A stretch of 64,000 bases of DNA from Oceanobacillus massiliensis str. N'diop (GCF_000285495.1 NZ_HE610978.1:524525-588524); one strand, 5' to 3'. Positions 53,455 through 62,306 are shown, numbered from the stretch's first letter. The notes: generated from the sequence alone by a model not told the origin. Numbers and translations: made by a program.

Positions 53455-54870
53455 TTAGAATGGTCCCCAGTTAATCATCACTCCTATAATTAATGTCAAT
53501 ACTGCAATGACAAGCCAAATAATAAACAGCGGGAACACCCATTTCAGCCATTTGGTATACGGAACCTCAGCAACTGCAAGGCTCGCCATTAAAATTCCGC
53601 TCGTCGGGAAAATAAGATTTGTAAGTCCATCCCCAAATTGATAGGCCTGTACGGCGACCTGCCTTGTGACCCCTACCATATCCGCTAAGGGTGTCAGCAG
53701 CGGCATCGCAATCATTGCCTGTCCACTTCCAGAGTTGACCAGGAAGTTTAACAGCCCATTGGAAACGAACATACCGATTGCAGACAATACGGGAGCTAAG
53801 TTTTCCAGTGGTACGGAAAGTGCATAAACGATTGTATCGATAATTTCCCCGTTTTCTAATAGGACAATCGCTGCGCGGGCAAATCCTACAACAAGTGCCC
53901 CATAAACAAGTTTCCTGGTCCCTTCCAGAAAATTCTCGGCAAGCGTATTATAATGCATGCCCGCAATGATTCCTGCACCTAATGCAATAAATAAGAAAAA
54001 TGCCGACATATGATTGATGGTCCAGCCTAATTGTGTAGAACCATAGACAAAGAACCCCAGACATAATACAACAAATGTCAAAAGCAGCTTATGTCTAGTT
54101 GTGAATGGATCTTCCAGGCCGCTTGTATCATTTCCCTCATTTTCATATACATGCATAAGGCTTTTCGAAGGATCCGCCATAATCTTTTTCGTATATCGCC
54201 ATGTATACCAGATTGTAACCCCAAGTATGACGACAAAGACCACGGTCCGCAGCACGGCACCAGAGAATATCGGAAGGTCAGCGATTTCCTGTGCAATGCC
54301 TAATGTGTATGGATTGATGAATCCCACACTGAACCCGGCAAAGTTTGCGCCAAATGTAATCGCTACAGCTACAATCGGATCCAATCTTAAGGTCCTGGCT
54401 ATAATCACACCTACAACGACAAACGCAATAACAGCATTGGCTACCGCTCCAATTGCACCAGCAAGAGCAAAAATTGTTGAGACAACCACAATCAGCCAGA
54501 ATTCATTACCCCGAGTCAATTTTACCGCCCGGTTAATTGCCCCGCGCAAAGCCCCTGATCGTTCAATAATCTCAAACATTCCACCAGTAAATAATACAAG
54601 AAAGATAATATCCGCAGACTCAACCATTCCTGTTTGGATTGCATTGAAAATATCAAGGATTCCCATCGGCGAACCCTCTGTCTGCACGTATGTATCAGGT
54701 ACAATCCGTTCCACTCCATCGATTGTCTCTCTTTCAAATGTTCCGGATGGGACAATATACGTTGCAGCGAATCCTGCCAGCAGCACCAAAAATAAAATGA
54801 CATATGTATCCGGCATTACCCATCTGGATTTTTTAAACTGTTGCTTCTCTTCCTGTTGTGTCTGTTGAAT
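53455..54870 (-). CDS. YfcC family (C4-dicarboxylate/amino-acid antiporter-like) permease
   Basis: About 470-aa permease with about 12 helices, of the YfcC/DcuC/ArcD superfamily (MPDTYVILFLVLLAGFAATY, then VPSGTFER; NSGSGQAMIAMPLLTPLADM; AYQFGDGLTNLIFPTSG). The first ATG (54816) has no RBS. The frame is open for 18 more codons (IQQTQQEEKQQFKKSRWV) back to AGGAGGG, and the only initiation-like codons at the right distance are ATT (54868-54870) or ATC (54871-54873). I therefore place the start at ATT. An acidic-basic cytoplasmic lead before MPDTYVILF is normal in this family. The substrate is unknown. Confidence 0.8.
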   Translation of the reverse strand: MQQTQQEEKQQFKKSRWVMPDTYVILFLVLLAGFAATYIVPSGTFERETIDGVERIVPDTYVQTEGSPMGILDIFNAIQTGMVESADIIFLVLFTGGMFEIIERSGALRGAINRAVKLTRGNEFWLIVVVSTIFALAGAIGAVANAVIAFVVVGVIIARTLRLDPIVAVAITFGANFAGFSVGFINPYTLGIAQEIADLPIFSGAVLRTVVFVVILGVTIWYTWRYTKKIMADPSKSLMHVYENEGNDTSGLEDPFTTRHKLLLTFVVLCLGFFVYGSTQLGWTINHMSAFFLFIALGAGIIAGMHYNTLAENFLEGTRKLVYGALVVGFARAAIVLLENGEIIDTIVYALSVPLENLAPVLSAIGMFVSNGLLNFLVNSGSGQAMIAMPLLTPLADMVGVTRQVAVQAYQFGDGLTNLIFPTSGILMASLAVAEVPYTKWLKWVFPLFIIWLVIAVLTLIIGVMINWGPF

Positions 54871-55127
54871 GATAACGAAACCCTCCTGTATAGTTTTATT
54901 TCAGCACCCTAAACTGTCAATTCATTCTATTCAGATAATGACGTTCAGAGATATAGTTATTCATTATACTTAATTTTCAAATTATATTCAAGAGGGGTAT
55001 AATCTTAATGGTGAAATCTTCTAAAATCTCCCCTTATCTCCTTCCCATCTTGTCTGGTACGACTTAAAGGACATATGAGCAGCAGAATCCAATTGGAAAA
55101 TAAATAACAAATACCTTCTCCCTTCAA

Positions 55128-55156
55128 TTGATATTGCCTGCCATCCTTGGTATAAT
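55128..55156 (+). promoter_or_regulatory. SigA promoter of yabR
   Basis: TTGATA (55128-55133), a 17-bp spacer and a perfect TATAAT (55151-55156). Transcription would start near 55163, about 26 nt before the TTG start codon. Confidence 0.8.
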
Positions 55157-55188
55157 AAACAGGTATTAATATTGAGGGGGAGCTATTT

Positions 55189-55626
55189 TTGTCAATCGAA
55201 GTAGGTAGTAAGGTAAAAGGTAAGGTTACAGGTATCACAAATTTTGGAGCATTTGTAGAATTACCCGGTGGTACAACTGGCCTCGTGCATATCAGTGAGG
55301 TTGCAGACAGCTATGTAAAGGATGTCAACGATCACCTGACTGTTGGCGACGAAATTGAAGTAAAAGTAATTAGTGAGAAGGATGGTAAAACTTCCTTATC
55401 CATTAAAAAAGCAATTGACAGACCTGAAGGCTATTCCAAACGTCCAGAGCGACAAGGAAGAGATAACAGAAGTTCCCGGGATTCCCGCCCAAGAGGTAAT
55501 TTCAAGCCTAAGGAAAGTTTTGAAGATAAAATGGCTAAATTTTTGAAAACCAGCGAAGAAAATTTATTTACTCTCAAACGCAGTACAGAGTCTAAACGCG
55601 GTGGCCGAGGCGGCAGACGCGGTTAA
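55189..55626 (+). CDS. yabR: S1 domain RNA-binding protein YabR
   Basis: 145-aa protein. One S1 domain (about 3-75: VGSKVKGKVTGITNFGAFVE, GLVHISEVADSYVKDVNDHL, SLSIKKA) and a basic Arg/Gly-rich tail (RGGRGGRRG). N-terminus nearly identical to B. subtilis YabR. TTG start six bases after GGGGGAG. Likely binds RNA or ribosomes, like general stress protein 13. Confidence 0.9.
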   Translation: MSIEVGSKVKGKVTGITNFGAFVELPGGTTGLVHISEVADSYVKDVNDHLTVGDEIEVKVISEKDGKTSLSIKKAIDRPEGYSKRPERQGRDNRSSRDSRPRGNFKPKESFEDKMAKFLKTSEENLFTLKRSTESKRGGRGGRRG

Positions 55627-55632
55627 ATAGAT

Positions 55633-55663
55633 AAGGCAAGTCAGTTAGACTGACTTGCCTTTT
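55633..55663. terminator. Bidirectional intrinsic terminator
   Basis: Stem AAGGCAAGTCAG / CTGACTTGCCTT between the convergent yabR and cysteine-cluster genes. Confidence 0.92.
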
Positions 55664-55675
55664 GTTTTGGAAAAA

Positions 55676-56410
55676 TTATCGCAATTCTTTTGGACTGAAC
55701 CAATTCACCAGATAATCGGTTTTATAGACATCATTTGGGTAATCAATAAATCCAGTGTCCCCACCTTCGTATAGAAACTGCAGGAATTCATTTAAGGCAC
55801 CCATATATTGCTCATAAAGAAATTCGAAGCTAACTGTTTCTTTAGGCATATTGTTTTCCTCACAGACCTTTGGATCCGCATAATTCATATAGGTCCTGCA
55901 TGGAATCGGTCGAATTTCATATGCCATGCACTGATTGGTCTTTGTATCCAACATCACACAGGGCACCTGACTTGTAATATACTTCTTTTTAAAGTCTTGA
56001 TCCGCTGCGAAATCTATGCCATTCAGCTGCTCCAGCCGGTCTCCGTACTTATCATAATATCCCGCCAGGTGCTCTCTCATCCTGCCCCTTCTGTCTTCAG
56101 GAAATTCCTCGATGGCTTTCTTCATTAACTTTGCTTCCATCTCATTTACAATGATTGGGAAATAACAGCAAAAGGCACAGCCCATTCTGCAGCTCGGTTT
56201 CATGTCAAGTACATCTTCCATACGGACAATCTCATTACTGACTACCTGCAAGAGTCCGGAGAAACTTGCCAAAAGTTTCGTTTCAATAGCGGTCTCTTGA
56301 TCCGCCCAGTGTTCGACAACCTCATAGAATTTCTCTTCGTCAATTTCATATATTGTATTTAAGTGTTCACATTTTGCTTGAATTTCTTTATAGGAAAGAA
56401 ACTGTTCCAT
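55676..56410 (-). CDS. YkgJ-type cysteine-cluster (zinc/iron-chelating) protein
   Basis: 244-aa protein with the UPF0153/YkgJ cysteine pattern: CRMGCAFCCYFPIIV (about 71-85), then CVMLDTKTNQCMAYEIRPIP and CRTYMNYADPKVCEEN. These cysteines probably bind a metal or iron-sulfur cluster. RBS AGGGAG, 11 bases from the ATG. The function is unknown; members are linked to protein modification elsewhere. Confidence 0.85.
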   Translation of the reverse strand: MEQFLSYKEIQAKCEHLNTIYEIDEEKFYEVVEHWADQETAIETKLLASFSGLLQVVSNEIVRMEDVLDMKPSCRMGCAFCCYFPIIVNEMEAKLMKKAIEEFPEDRRGRMREHLAGYYDKYGDRLEQLNGIDFAADQDFKKKYITSQVPCVMLDTKTNQCMAYEIRPIPCRTYMNYADPKVCEENNMPKETVSFEFLYEQYMGALNEFLQFLYEGGDTGFIDYPNDVYKTDYLVNWFSPKELR

Positions 56411-56662
56411 TTTTCAACGTACTCCCTGCCTGCTGCAAATAATATATGTATTGCCGCACCACTTCTAATAGAATGTAAATCATTTATTTCATGGGAAGCC
56501 AGTAAGATATGACTTTCTCTTTAGGTCCTAAAATTCGTTCTCCTCCCTATGTTAAAGGAACTGACACATTATCTAACTGCCACTGGAGAAAAACAGCTTT
56601 TCATAAATACATTTAATTTTTATAAGAACTGAAAAAACCCAGCTTACCGGTCAATCTCAATA

Positions 56663-57481
56663 TCAGCCTAAGTTTTCCAATGCTTGCTTAACGGTAGCAA
56701 AGGAACGCACCGTTCTTATTTCCATACCGCCGTTTACGATTGATTGTACGATATCTGCCCGTAAACCAGTCGTTATCACCTGAACTCCCATCAGGCTAAG
56801 TGTCTGTGCCAATTGATGGAGGAATGCTGCAATCTCTGTGTTTAAGGTTAAGGCGCCGGAGAAATCCGCTATCACATAGTTTACTTCCATTTCTGCAATC
56901 TTTGGAATAACGTTGTCCAACACATGCCTTGCAACGTTTGAATTGATATATCCAATGATTGGAACTATCACGATATCATTAAGAACCGGAACGATAGGTG
57001 CCGATAATTTAAGAAGTTCACTTTCTTTATCTGCTTTATACTGGTTGGAAAGACGTATATAGGAGTAAAATGTTTCATTTAAACTAATATCGAGCAATTT
57101 ATTTACATGTTTGATGATTGCCGCATTTTCTGCAACTGACAGATTCAGCTCAATGCTGATTCTCGTAATTATTTCAATGAAAACTTCCCTTGTTGGCGGA
57201 TAACGAACTAAGATTTCATTGATATCTCCTCCACTCATCGCCTGCATTTCTGAATTCTTTTTACTCCATTCAAGAAGAGCTTCAGGAGCCTTTTCACAGT
57301 CATCCACGAAAAGATATTCCCCTAAAAAGCTAAAAACTTCAACGTACATTTTTATTGCCTGTTCTTTCTCCCAACCAGAAATATCCAATTGCATTTTGGA
57401 CATAGCAGATTCTACCACTTCCACTGCCAAGGAATCGGCATGTTTACTTATGTATCTATTTACTTCCGTCATTGATTTCAA
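56663..57481 (-). CDS. RsbR-like stressosome protein (N-RsbR + STAS)
   Basis: 272-aa protein. The N-terminal half is an all-helical globin-like sensor (about 1-150); a linker helix ends in ESELLKLSAPIVPVLNDIVI, diagnostic of RsbR paralogs, and leads to a C-terminal STAS domain. The two Thr residues that RsbT phosphorylates in RsbRA are changed: LVGTID is IIGYIN (Thr to Tyr) and DITGV is DFSGA (Thr to Ser). TTG start (57481) nine bases after AAAGGTG. Not in an rsb operon here; neighbour is another STAS protein. Confidence 0.85.
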   Translation of the reverse strand: MKSMTEVNRYISKHADSLAVEVVESAMSKMQLDISGWEKEQAIKMYVEVFSFLGEYLFVDDCEKAPEALLEWSKKNSEMQAMSGGDINEILVRYPPTREVFIEIITRISIELNLSVAENAAIIKHVNKLLDISLNETFYSYIRLSNQYKADKESELLKLSAPIVPVLNDIVIVPIIGYINSNVARHVLDNVIPKIAEMEVNYVIADFSGALTLNTEIAAFLHQLAQTLSLMGVQVITTGLRADIVQSIVNGGMEIRTVRSFATVKQALENLG

Positions 57482-57667
57482 TCTTAACCACACCTTTTTC
57501 TATTAGCTAATTGTATTATACCGTAAAACTGTTTCGAGTTTATTACTTTATTGTATAAATACCTAGTAAATATCGTATAGAATCTCCTATATTTGTAATT
57601 TCTCATAAAAAGTCTCTATAGCTATCCTATTTTGCTATGTATAATTTTAGTTTATAGAGAGCATAAG

Positions 57668-57700
57668 CCACCATCAAATGAAGAAAGATGGTGGTTTTTT
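57668..57700 (+). terminator. Plus-strand intrinsic terminator without a plus-strand gene
   Basis: Stem CCACCATC (57668-57675) / GATGGTGG (57687-57694) followed by six T on the plus strand. Both neighbouring genes are on the minus strand, where no T-run follows. It could end a short plus-strand RNA or act weakly for the STAS gene that stops at 57706. Confidence 0.55.
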
Positions 57701-57705
57701 ATATG

Positions 57706-58461
57706 CTAAACAAATTCTTTTATAGCAGCCTGCAGGGAATGGCTGAATTCAATTTCCATGGAAAAACCCCGATGATGCAGCTGCTGCGCCTGATTTGGAT
57801 TAATGCCCGTAACAATAATATCTTTTCCCAGAACCTGAATTGATTTGAATAGCTCTGCCAGGCCTGCTAGTCCTTCCCGATCAATATGCCCCACTGCCGT
57901 TAAATCAATCAATAATCTCTTTACCTCTGCCTTATATGCACTTTTAACAATATGCTCGATCATGGTCTTCACTTTCACTTTATCGATTTCACCGAACAAA
58001 GGAACAAGGGCCATATCTTCTGTCACGCAAATAAAAGGAGCAGATAATCTATTATTTTCCACGATAATCTCTTCTGCTCTCTCTTTCTCTTTTAACAGTT
58101 CAACATCGGCTTCTTTCAGCCTCAGCTTCAAATCGTCCACACTGCCGGCACCTTGCGTCTTTTCCTCTCTTTTTTTAATAATAAGAACTTCCCCGGACAA
58201 ATCGCTGTTCCAGCCAGTAAAAAACTCCGCTAGAAACACTTTTCCCGATTTATCAATGATATTTGCTTCAAAGGTGTTCTGCCTGATATCAGGCTGAATA
58301 GACTGTCTAACTTTTTCTTTACTATCATTCTCAACAATTTCCATTATAGAAGATGGTGCTGCGAAAAAACCTTTAACAAGAGGAGAATATTCCAGGATAT
58401 GCAAGTTTTCATTTATCTTAAAAATAAAAACCGGGAGCATACTATCTACTTGATGCATCAA
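57706..58461 (-). CDS. PAS-like + STAS domain stressosome-type protein
   Basis: 251-aa protein. The N-terminal part (about 1-100) looks like a PAS-type sensor (FIFKINENLHILEYSPLVKG; EANIIDKSGKVFLAEF), then a coiled coil (LRLKEADVELLKEKERAEE) and the stressosome-like lead LSAPFICVTEDMALVPLFGE into a STAS domain. Where RsbRA has the first phosphorylated Thr, this protein has Glu (LFGEID); the second is a Thr (DLTAV). It is thus built like a YtvA- or RsbR-type input subunit. The start is a TTG nine bases after AAGGAG; the next ATG is possible. Confidence 0.78.
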   Translation of the reverse strand: MMHQVDSMLPVFIFKINENLHILEYSPLVKGFFAAPSSIMEIVENDSKEKVRQSIQPDIRQNTFEANIIDKSGKVFLAEFFTGWNSDLSGEVLIIKKREEKTQGAGSVDDLKLRLKEADVELLKEKERAEEIIVENNRLSAPFICVTEDMALVPLFGEIDKVKVKTMIEHIVKSAYKAEVKRLLIDLTAVGHIDREGLAGLAELFKSIQVLGKDIIVTGINPNQAQQLHHRGFSMEIEFSHSLQAAIKEFV

Positions 58462-58699
58462 TATCACTATCTCCTTTTTCATAACATTTTATGGCCAGAA
58501 AGTAATCGGTAACAAACACACAAATTTCCATGCATCTCAACATTTTCAAAAGGATCATCAATGATTGCGCAAAACACATTTAGACTTTATTTATTCAGAA
58601 AAATCAAGTTTCTATTAGTTTATCATATTTAAATTCTCAATCAAGATAAACAGACAACCTGATTCAACATCGTCCGATTAGAGCCCGGGAGGATTTAGT

Positions 58700-58835
58700 A
58701 ATCTGTAGGCCACTGGTATGAAGGGGCTTGGCTTGCATAAAGGCAGGACAGGAATTACAGGCCAGAGGTGGCGAACTACTGGACGAGTTCTGCGGGTTGC
58801 TGGCCTAGTTTGGATAATACTGGCCGGGGGCCGGT
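58700..58835. repeat. Degenerate array with about 20-bp period, GGATAATACTGGCC type
   Basis: CTGG/AGG cores at about 58760, 58779, 58800 and 58820 are spaced 19-21 bp, with weaker units before and after. Unit type GGNNNNNACTGGCC plus a G/T-rich spacer. It may be a distant reverse-oriented relative of the TTCCGCG arrays (compare GGAATAATCAGCAGCCG). The 58483-58852 gap has no gene. Confidence 0.55.
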
Positions 58836-58852
58836 ATGCGGGAGGGCAAGGG

Positions 58853-58881
58853 AAAACGCCCTGTTGAAGATTGGGCGTTTT
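58853..58881. terminator. Intrinsic terminator of the Gln-rich protein gene
   Basis: Stem AAAACGCCC (58853-58861) / GGGCGTTTT (58873-58881), just after the stop of the gene at 58891 on the minus strand. Confidence 0.88.
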
Positions 58882-58890
58882 GATAGTGAT

Positions 58891-59166
58891 CTATAAGACA
58901 TCGTTCGTATTTTGCTGGGCTTCCTTCACTTGCTGGCGTGTATCGTGAAGTTGCTGAAATGCCTGCTGGAATTGCGGATTTTCTGTGGCTTTATCGCCTG
59001 CTGACTTCTGAACATCCTGTAATTCCTGTTCTGCCCGCTGCAGTTGCTGCTCTGCTTGCTCAAGGTAATTTTGATCTGATCCTTGTGCAAGTCGGATAGC
59101 CGCTTGTGCCTCCTGTATCTGCTGGCTGGCCTGATGCAATTGCTGGTGTAAATTCTGTTCTTCCAT
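58891..59166 (-). CDS. Gln-rich helical protein, 91 aa
   Basis: Over a quarter of the residues are Gln, with regular Ala/Leu/Glu spacing (QASQQIQEAQAAIRLAQ, LEQAEQQLQRAEQELQDVQK) that predicts a long two-helix coiled coil. No signal peptide. The ATG at 59166 follows GGAGG; a TTG five codons earlier overlaps the RBS. I do not recognise the family; spore-related helical proteins can look like this. Confidence 0.7.
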   Translation of the reverse strand: MEEQNLHQQLHQASQQIQEAQAAIRLAQGSDQNYLEQAEQQLQRAEQELQDVQKSAGDKATENPQFQQAFQQLHDTRQQVKEAQQNTNDVL

Positions 59167-59367
59167 AGCATTAACCTCCAATTGACTCTCGATAAAACCT
59201 GTCTATAGTGTGCCTTACGTACTGCAAAATATGTATCTTCACTAAATCCTGCTCTCAGTCCAGATTCTTTAAAAATCAACTGAACCCCTGATACACCTGT
59301 CCATTCGGTTACGATTGCGTCACATATACTATCCTGTGGCTCATTAGAATTTTTTGGAGGTGCAAGG

Positions 59368-59652
59368 ATGTCATTTGCTCATTATTACGGTGTATGCCAG
59401 CAAAATAGGGGCAGAGCAGTGGAAATCAGAACACATGATGGAAGGGTTCACAGAGGGAGAATTCAGCATGTAGATGGCCGAAGAGTGTATTTGCAACCGC
59501 TCGGCCGACAAAGTAATCTAGGCGGGTTCGGCTACGGTTTTGGCTTTGGTTCAGGTTTTGGCTTTGGTTCTGGGTTTGGCAGACGAGGATTTGGTGCAGG
59601 TATTGCTATAGGTGCCATAGCGGCATTGGTACTGCTGCCATTCTTCTTCTAG
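59368..59652 (+). CDS. Small Gly/Phe-rich membrane-anchored protein
   Basis: 94-aa protein. The first half is a small beta domain of Sm-like look (RAVEIRTHDGRVHRGRIQHV, DGRRVYLQPLG). A Gly-Phe repeat follows (GYGFGFGSGFGFGSGFG, about 55-71) and then a C-terminal membrane helix (AGIAIGAIAALVLLPFFF). RBS GGAGGTG. Similar Gly/Phe-rich, C-anchored proteins occur in spore-forming Bacillaceae; the function is unknown. Confidence 0.78.
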   Translation: MSFAHYYGVCQQNRGRAVEIRTHDGRVHRGRIQHVDGRRVYLQPLGRQSNLGGFGYGFGFGSGFGFGSGFGRRGFGAGIAIGAIAALVLLPFFF

Positions 59653-59663
59653 TTTAAGCTGTT

Positions 59664-59706
59664 AAAGAATGTAAAACGGCGTATTTATCTGTTTTACATT
59701 CTTTTT
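59664..59706. terminator. Bidirectional intrinsic terminator
   Basis: Stem AAAGAATGTAAAAC / GTTTTACATTCTTT followed by TTA; between convergent genes. Confidence 0.9.
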
Positions 59707-59727
59707 ATTGACTTTTCCAGTTGAGGA

Positions 59728-60510
59728 CTATCCTTGAAGCCCAGAAGAAAACTGTACAGACGGGACAGGAAGAAGTTCTCTGGTTGATAGATTGTGATTG
59801 TTTACATATTCTTTCACAAGATAGTAGCCGAGACAATAGCCAAGCATTTTAGGATAGGACCTCAACCCATATAATAATTTCTGATGCTTGGACGTATTTA
59901 TCCGTACTTTTTTGCTGCGGGTACCATAGGTCTTCCACATATTTTCCAATTCCTGATCCGTATAATAGGCCGTCCATTCAGCTAAGAGCTCCTTGCCGCA
60001 TCTTTTTGCAACAGCATTTTCTGCCATGCCTTCCAATATAATGGAATCTAAAAATGTATAATCGCTTTCTTCCTTCTTATATTTTTCCATACGGCAAACA
60101 TGATTGTATTCATGTGTGAGCAATGCTATTATTTCCCTATCATGATTTTCGGGTGAAAGAAACAGGAAAAGCTTATTATCAAAAGCAAGTCCTGATTTTC
60201 CGTTAAAATGACGAATTAAATATTGATTTCCCGTATCAGAAGGAAAGATAAAGACAGGTATATCCGGACCATCCCATAATTTTTTAAGCAGCTGAATTTC
60301 ACGTGCCACGGTTTGCCATACCTCTTTCTTCTGCAGGGAAGCTATCGTGCCGTTCCCATTTTTATCCGGCCGGTACATACCGTGCATCATTAAATGTTCA
60401 TAGATTTCCTCTGCTGGACTGCCCTCGAAATAATCCTCGAGCATCTCACATAGTTTAATCGGATCTTCATAATGCTCAAGCAGCCATTTATCTGTCTGAA
60501 TTACACTCAA
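59728..60510 (-). CDS. DUF2268-type putative zinc protease
   Basis: 260-aa protein with a metalloprotease motif HEYNH (LTHEYNHVCRMEKY, about 134-147) and, further on, SIILEGMAENAVAKRCG, where the Glu is a likely third ligand. This is the DUF2268 (YjaZ-like) pattern. No signal peptide. A TTG at 60510 fits the upstream GGGGTG better than the GTG three codons earlier, which lacks an RBS. Substrates are unknown. Confidence 0.82.
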   Translation of the reverse strand: MSVIQTDKWLLEHYEDPIKLCEMLEDYFEGSPAEEIYEHLMMHGMYRPDKNGNGTIASLQKKEVWQTVAREIQLLKKLWDGPDIPVFIFPSDTGNQYLIRHFNGKSGLAFDNKLFLFLSPENHDREIIALLTHEYNHVCRMEKYKKEESDYTFLDSIILEGMAENAVAKRCGKELLAEWTAYYTDQELENMWKTYGTRSKKVRINTSKHQKLLYGLRSYPKMLGYCLGYYLVKEYVNNHNLSTRELLPVPSVQFSSGLQG

Positions 60511-60663
60511 TATGAGCACCCCAATCGACGTTCACTACACCTATCTTATGCCGGGAAATGGAAATGGTTCACCTGCTGGAATTAGCCATCCTAATTGTGA
60601 TAGCAGCATATACGAAGCGGGAATATGGATTTTATCCTGTCGTCCGAGAAGTTCAGTGCAAAT

Positions 60664-61344
60664 TTATTTATTTTTAAATGTGATATGCTTCAGAACAAAA
60701 TGCATAAAATCCTCGAAGGATGGAAAGTTTTTTTGACGCTGGTGATACCATTTACGGATTGTTTCAAGCAGCCAGAATGGAATTGGTCTCCCATCCATTA
60801 AGTGATAATAACGACCATACGCTTCTTTCAAATGCTCCCACCGGTAATCATTCCCAGGTTGAATGTATTCAGATACATCAAGGATTTTAGCACGCCCATT
60901 TTGCATTAAAATATTTTTCAGATGAATATCCCGAGGGTTGAGCGCCTTCTGTCTTACGTATTCTCTTGCATCTTCTACATCATGGATGACCCGCTCTGGA
61001 ATATGAACTCCCTGTAACAGACAGTCAAACAGGGTAATCCCTTCCTCATAGCTCAAGACGAGAAAGCGATCGGTTGAGGCAAAGCATGTGGAAAAGAAGG
61101 ACGAGCCTTCCAATTGCTGGTAAACCCTCTCTTCTGCCTCTATTTTGTCAAGACGATCTTCAGCATAGATCTTAAATGCATATTCTGGTGCACAATACGA
61201 TTGAAACACCGCTGCATCCGTACCCACTCCAATACATCTGGCCCCCTCTGAATCTCCTTTTATCGTAACGGGCTGATTGTTTGGATTGGAAAGGACAATA
61301 ATATTGGAGAGCGATTCTGATGCCTTTTGCCACTCATTTTGCAT
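60664..61344 (-). CDS. yrzF: YrzF-like serine/threonine protein kinase
   Basis: 226-aa short kinase. ATP loop IGVGTDAAVFQSYC, Lys in YAFKIYAED, conserved YEEGITLFDCLLQGVHIPER, catalytic segment NPRDIHLKNILMQNGRAKIL and DVSEYIQPGNDYRWEHL. It agrees along its length with B. subtilis YrzF, which lacks the standard HRD/DFG spelling (RDIH and DVSE here). RBS GGAGGGG. Second protein kinase gene in this window after 34843-35610. Confidence 0.85.
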   Translation of the reverse strand: MQNEWQKASESLSNIIVLSNPNNQPVTIKGDSEGARCIGVGTDAAVFQSYCAPEYAFKIYAEDRLDKIEAEERVYQQLEGSSFFSTCFASTDRFLVLSYEEGITLFDCLLQGVHIPERVIHDVEDAREYVRQKALNPRDIHLKNILMQNGRAKILDVSEYIQPGNDYRWEHLKEAYGRYYHLMDGRPIPFWLLETIRKWYHQRQKNFPSFEDFMHFVLKHITFKNK

Positions 61345-61536
61345 GGGTCCCCTCCTTCAACAGGAACAAAAAAATCAATTTGATTACTTCATTATAGTTA
61401 ACCGTTTTCTGGTTTATGATTTATTTCCCTGTACCGTACAGAAGTATAATCGGTTAGGAAGCAGCTTGCCGTTAACTCGTTTATTTCAGCAAGATAACAT
61501 CGGAAGAATTGATGCCCGCCGCAAAGTATACCCTTC

Positions 61537-62178
61537 TTATGGAAGCAAATACAGCAGGACACAAAAGAAATGCGAGATGGTTCCTGCAAGCACAAACAAA
61601 TGCCATACCATATGATGGAACCTGAACCCGCGCCACACATAAAAAACTGCACCTACCGTATAGCATATTCCACCTGCAACCAGCAGTATGACACCATTCG
61701 GATGTAAATTCTCAACGATTTCCGTCCAGCCGACAGTAATAATCCATCCCATTGCGACATAAAGAATTGTCGAGGTAAACAAGTATTTTTTTACAAAATA
61801 GGACTTAAATACAATTCCGGCTATCGCAAGGCCCCATGCCACACCGAACATGGTCCACCCCAGTGTTCCCTGGATCACCAAGATAGTGAAAGGCGTATAG
61901 GATCCTGCAATGAATAAATAGATGGATGAGTGATCGAATATCTCGAATAGATCTTTAGCATTTCCAGCCGGCAGTGCGTGTACCATTGTTGATGACAAAT
62001 ATAAGATAACCATTGTCGCACCGAAAATGGTAAAGCTTGCGACATGCCACGCCGTGCCATGCAGTACGGAGGCGACAATTAAAACTACTAAACCGCCGAT
62101 GCTCATTACTGCTCCTATTCCATGTGTAATTGCATTTGCAATTTCTTCACCTTTAGAGAAAATATGTGTATCTGCCAA
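61537..62178 (-). CDS. Hemolysin III family membrane protein (YplQ-like)
   Basis: 213-aa protein with seven helices of the hemolysin III/PAQR family. The N-terminal motif NAITHGIGAVMSIGGL, the Ser-His region STMVHALPAG and DHSSIYLFIAGSYTPF, and the C-terminal FHHMVWHLFVLAGTISHFF supply the putative zinc ligands. TTG start behind AAGGGATG. Toxicity of this group is doubtful; a hydrolase or membrane-homeostasis role is inferred from PAQR relatives. Confidence 0.9.
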   Translation of the reverse strand: MADTHIFSKGEEIANAITHGIGAVMSIGGLVVLIVASVLHGTAWHVASFTIFGATMVILYLSSTMVHALPAGNAKDLFEIFDHSSIYLFIAGSYTPFTILVIQGTLGWTMFGVAWGLAIAGIVFKSYFVKKYLFTSTILYVAMGWIITVGWTEIVENLHPNGVILLVAGGICYTVGAVFYVWRGFRFHHMVWHLFVLAGTISHFFCVLLYLLP

Positions 62179-62306
62179 AATAATTCATCCCTTACGTTCT
62201 TTTTATTATATTATAGCAGGGTTGAAGCAGATACGAAATTCGGGAGTTTATCGGCCCATCCTTATTGGAATTTCATTCATTCTTCTCTGTCAGCCGTTAG
62301 AAAAGA

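Noticed and set aside
54871-55000. ArgR- or CodY-like A/T-rich motifs upstream of the YfcC-type gene
   Set aside because: Several mismatches to either consensus; not better than chance in A/T-rich DNA.
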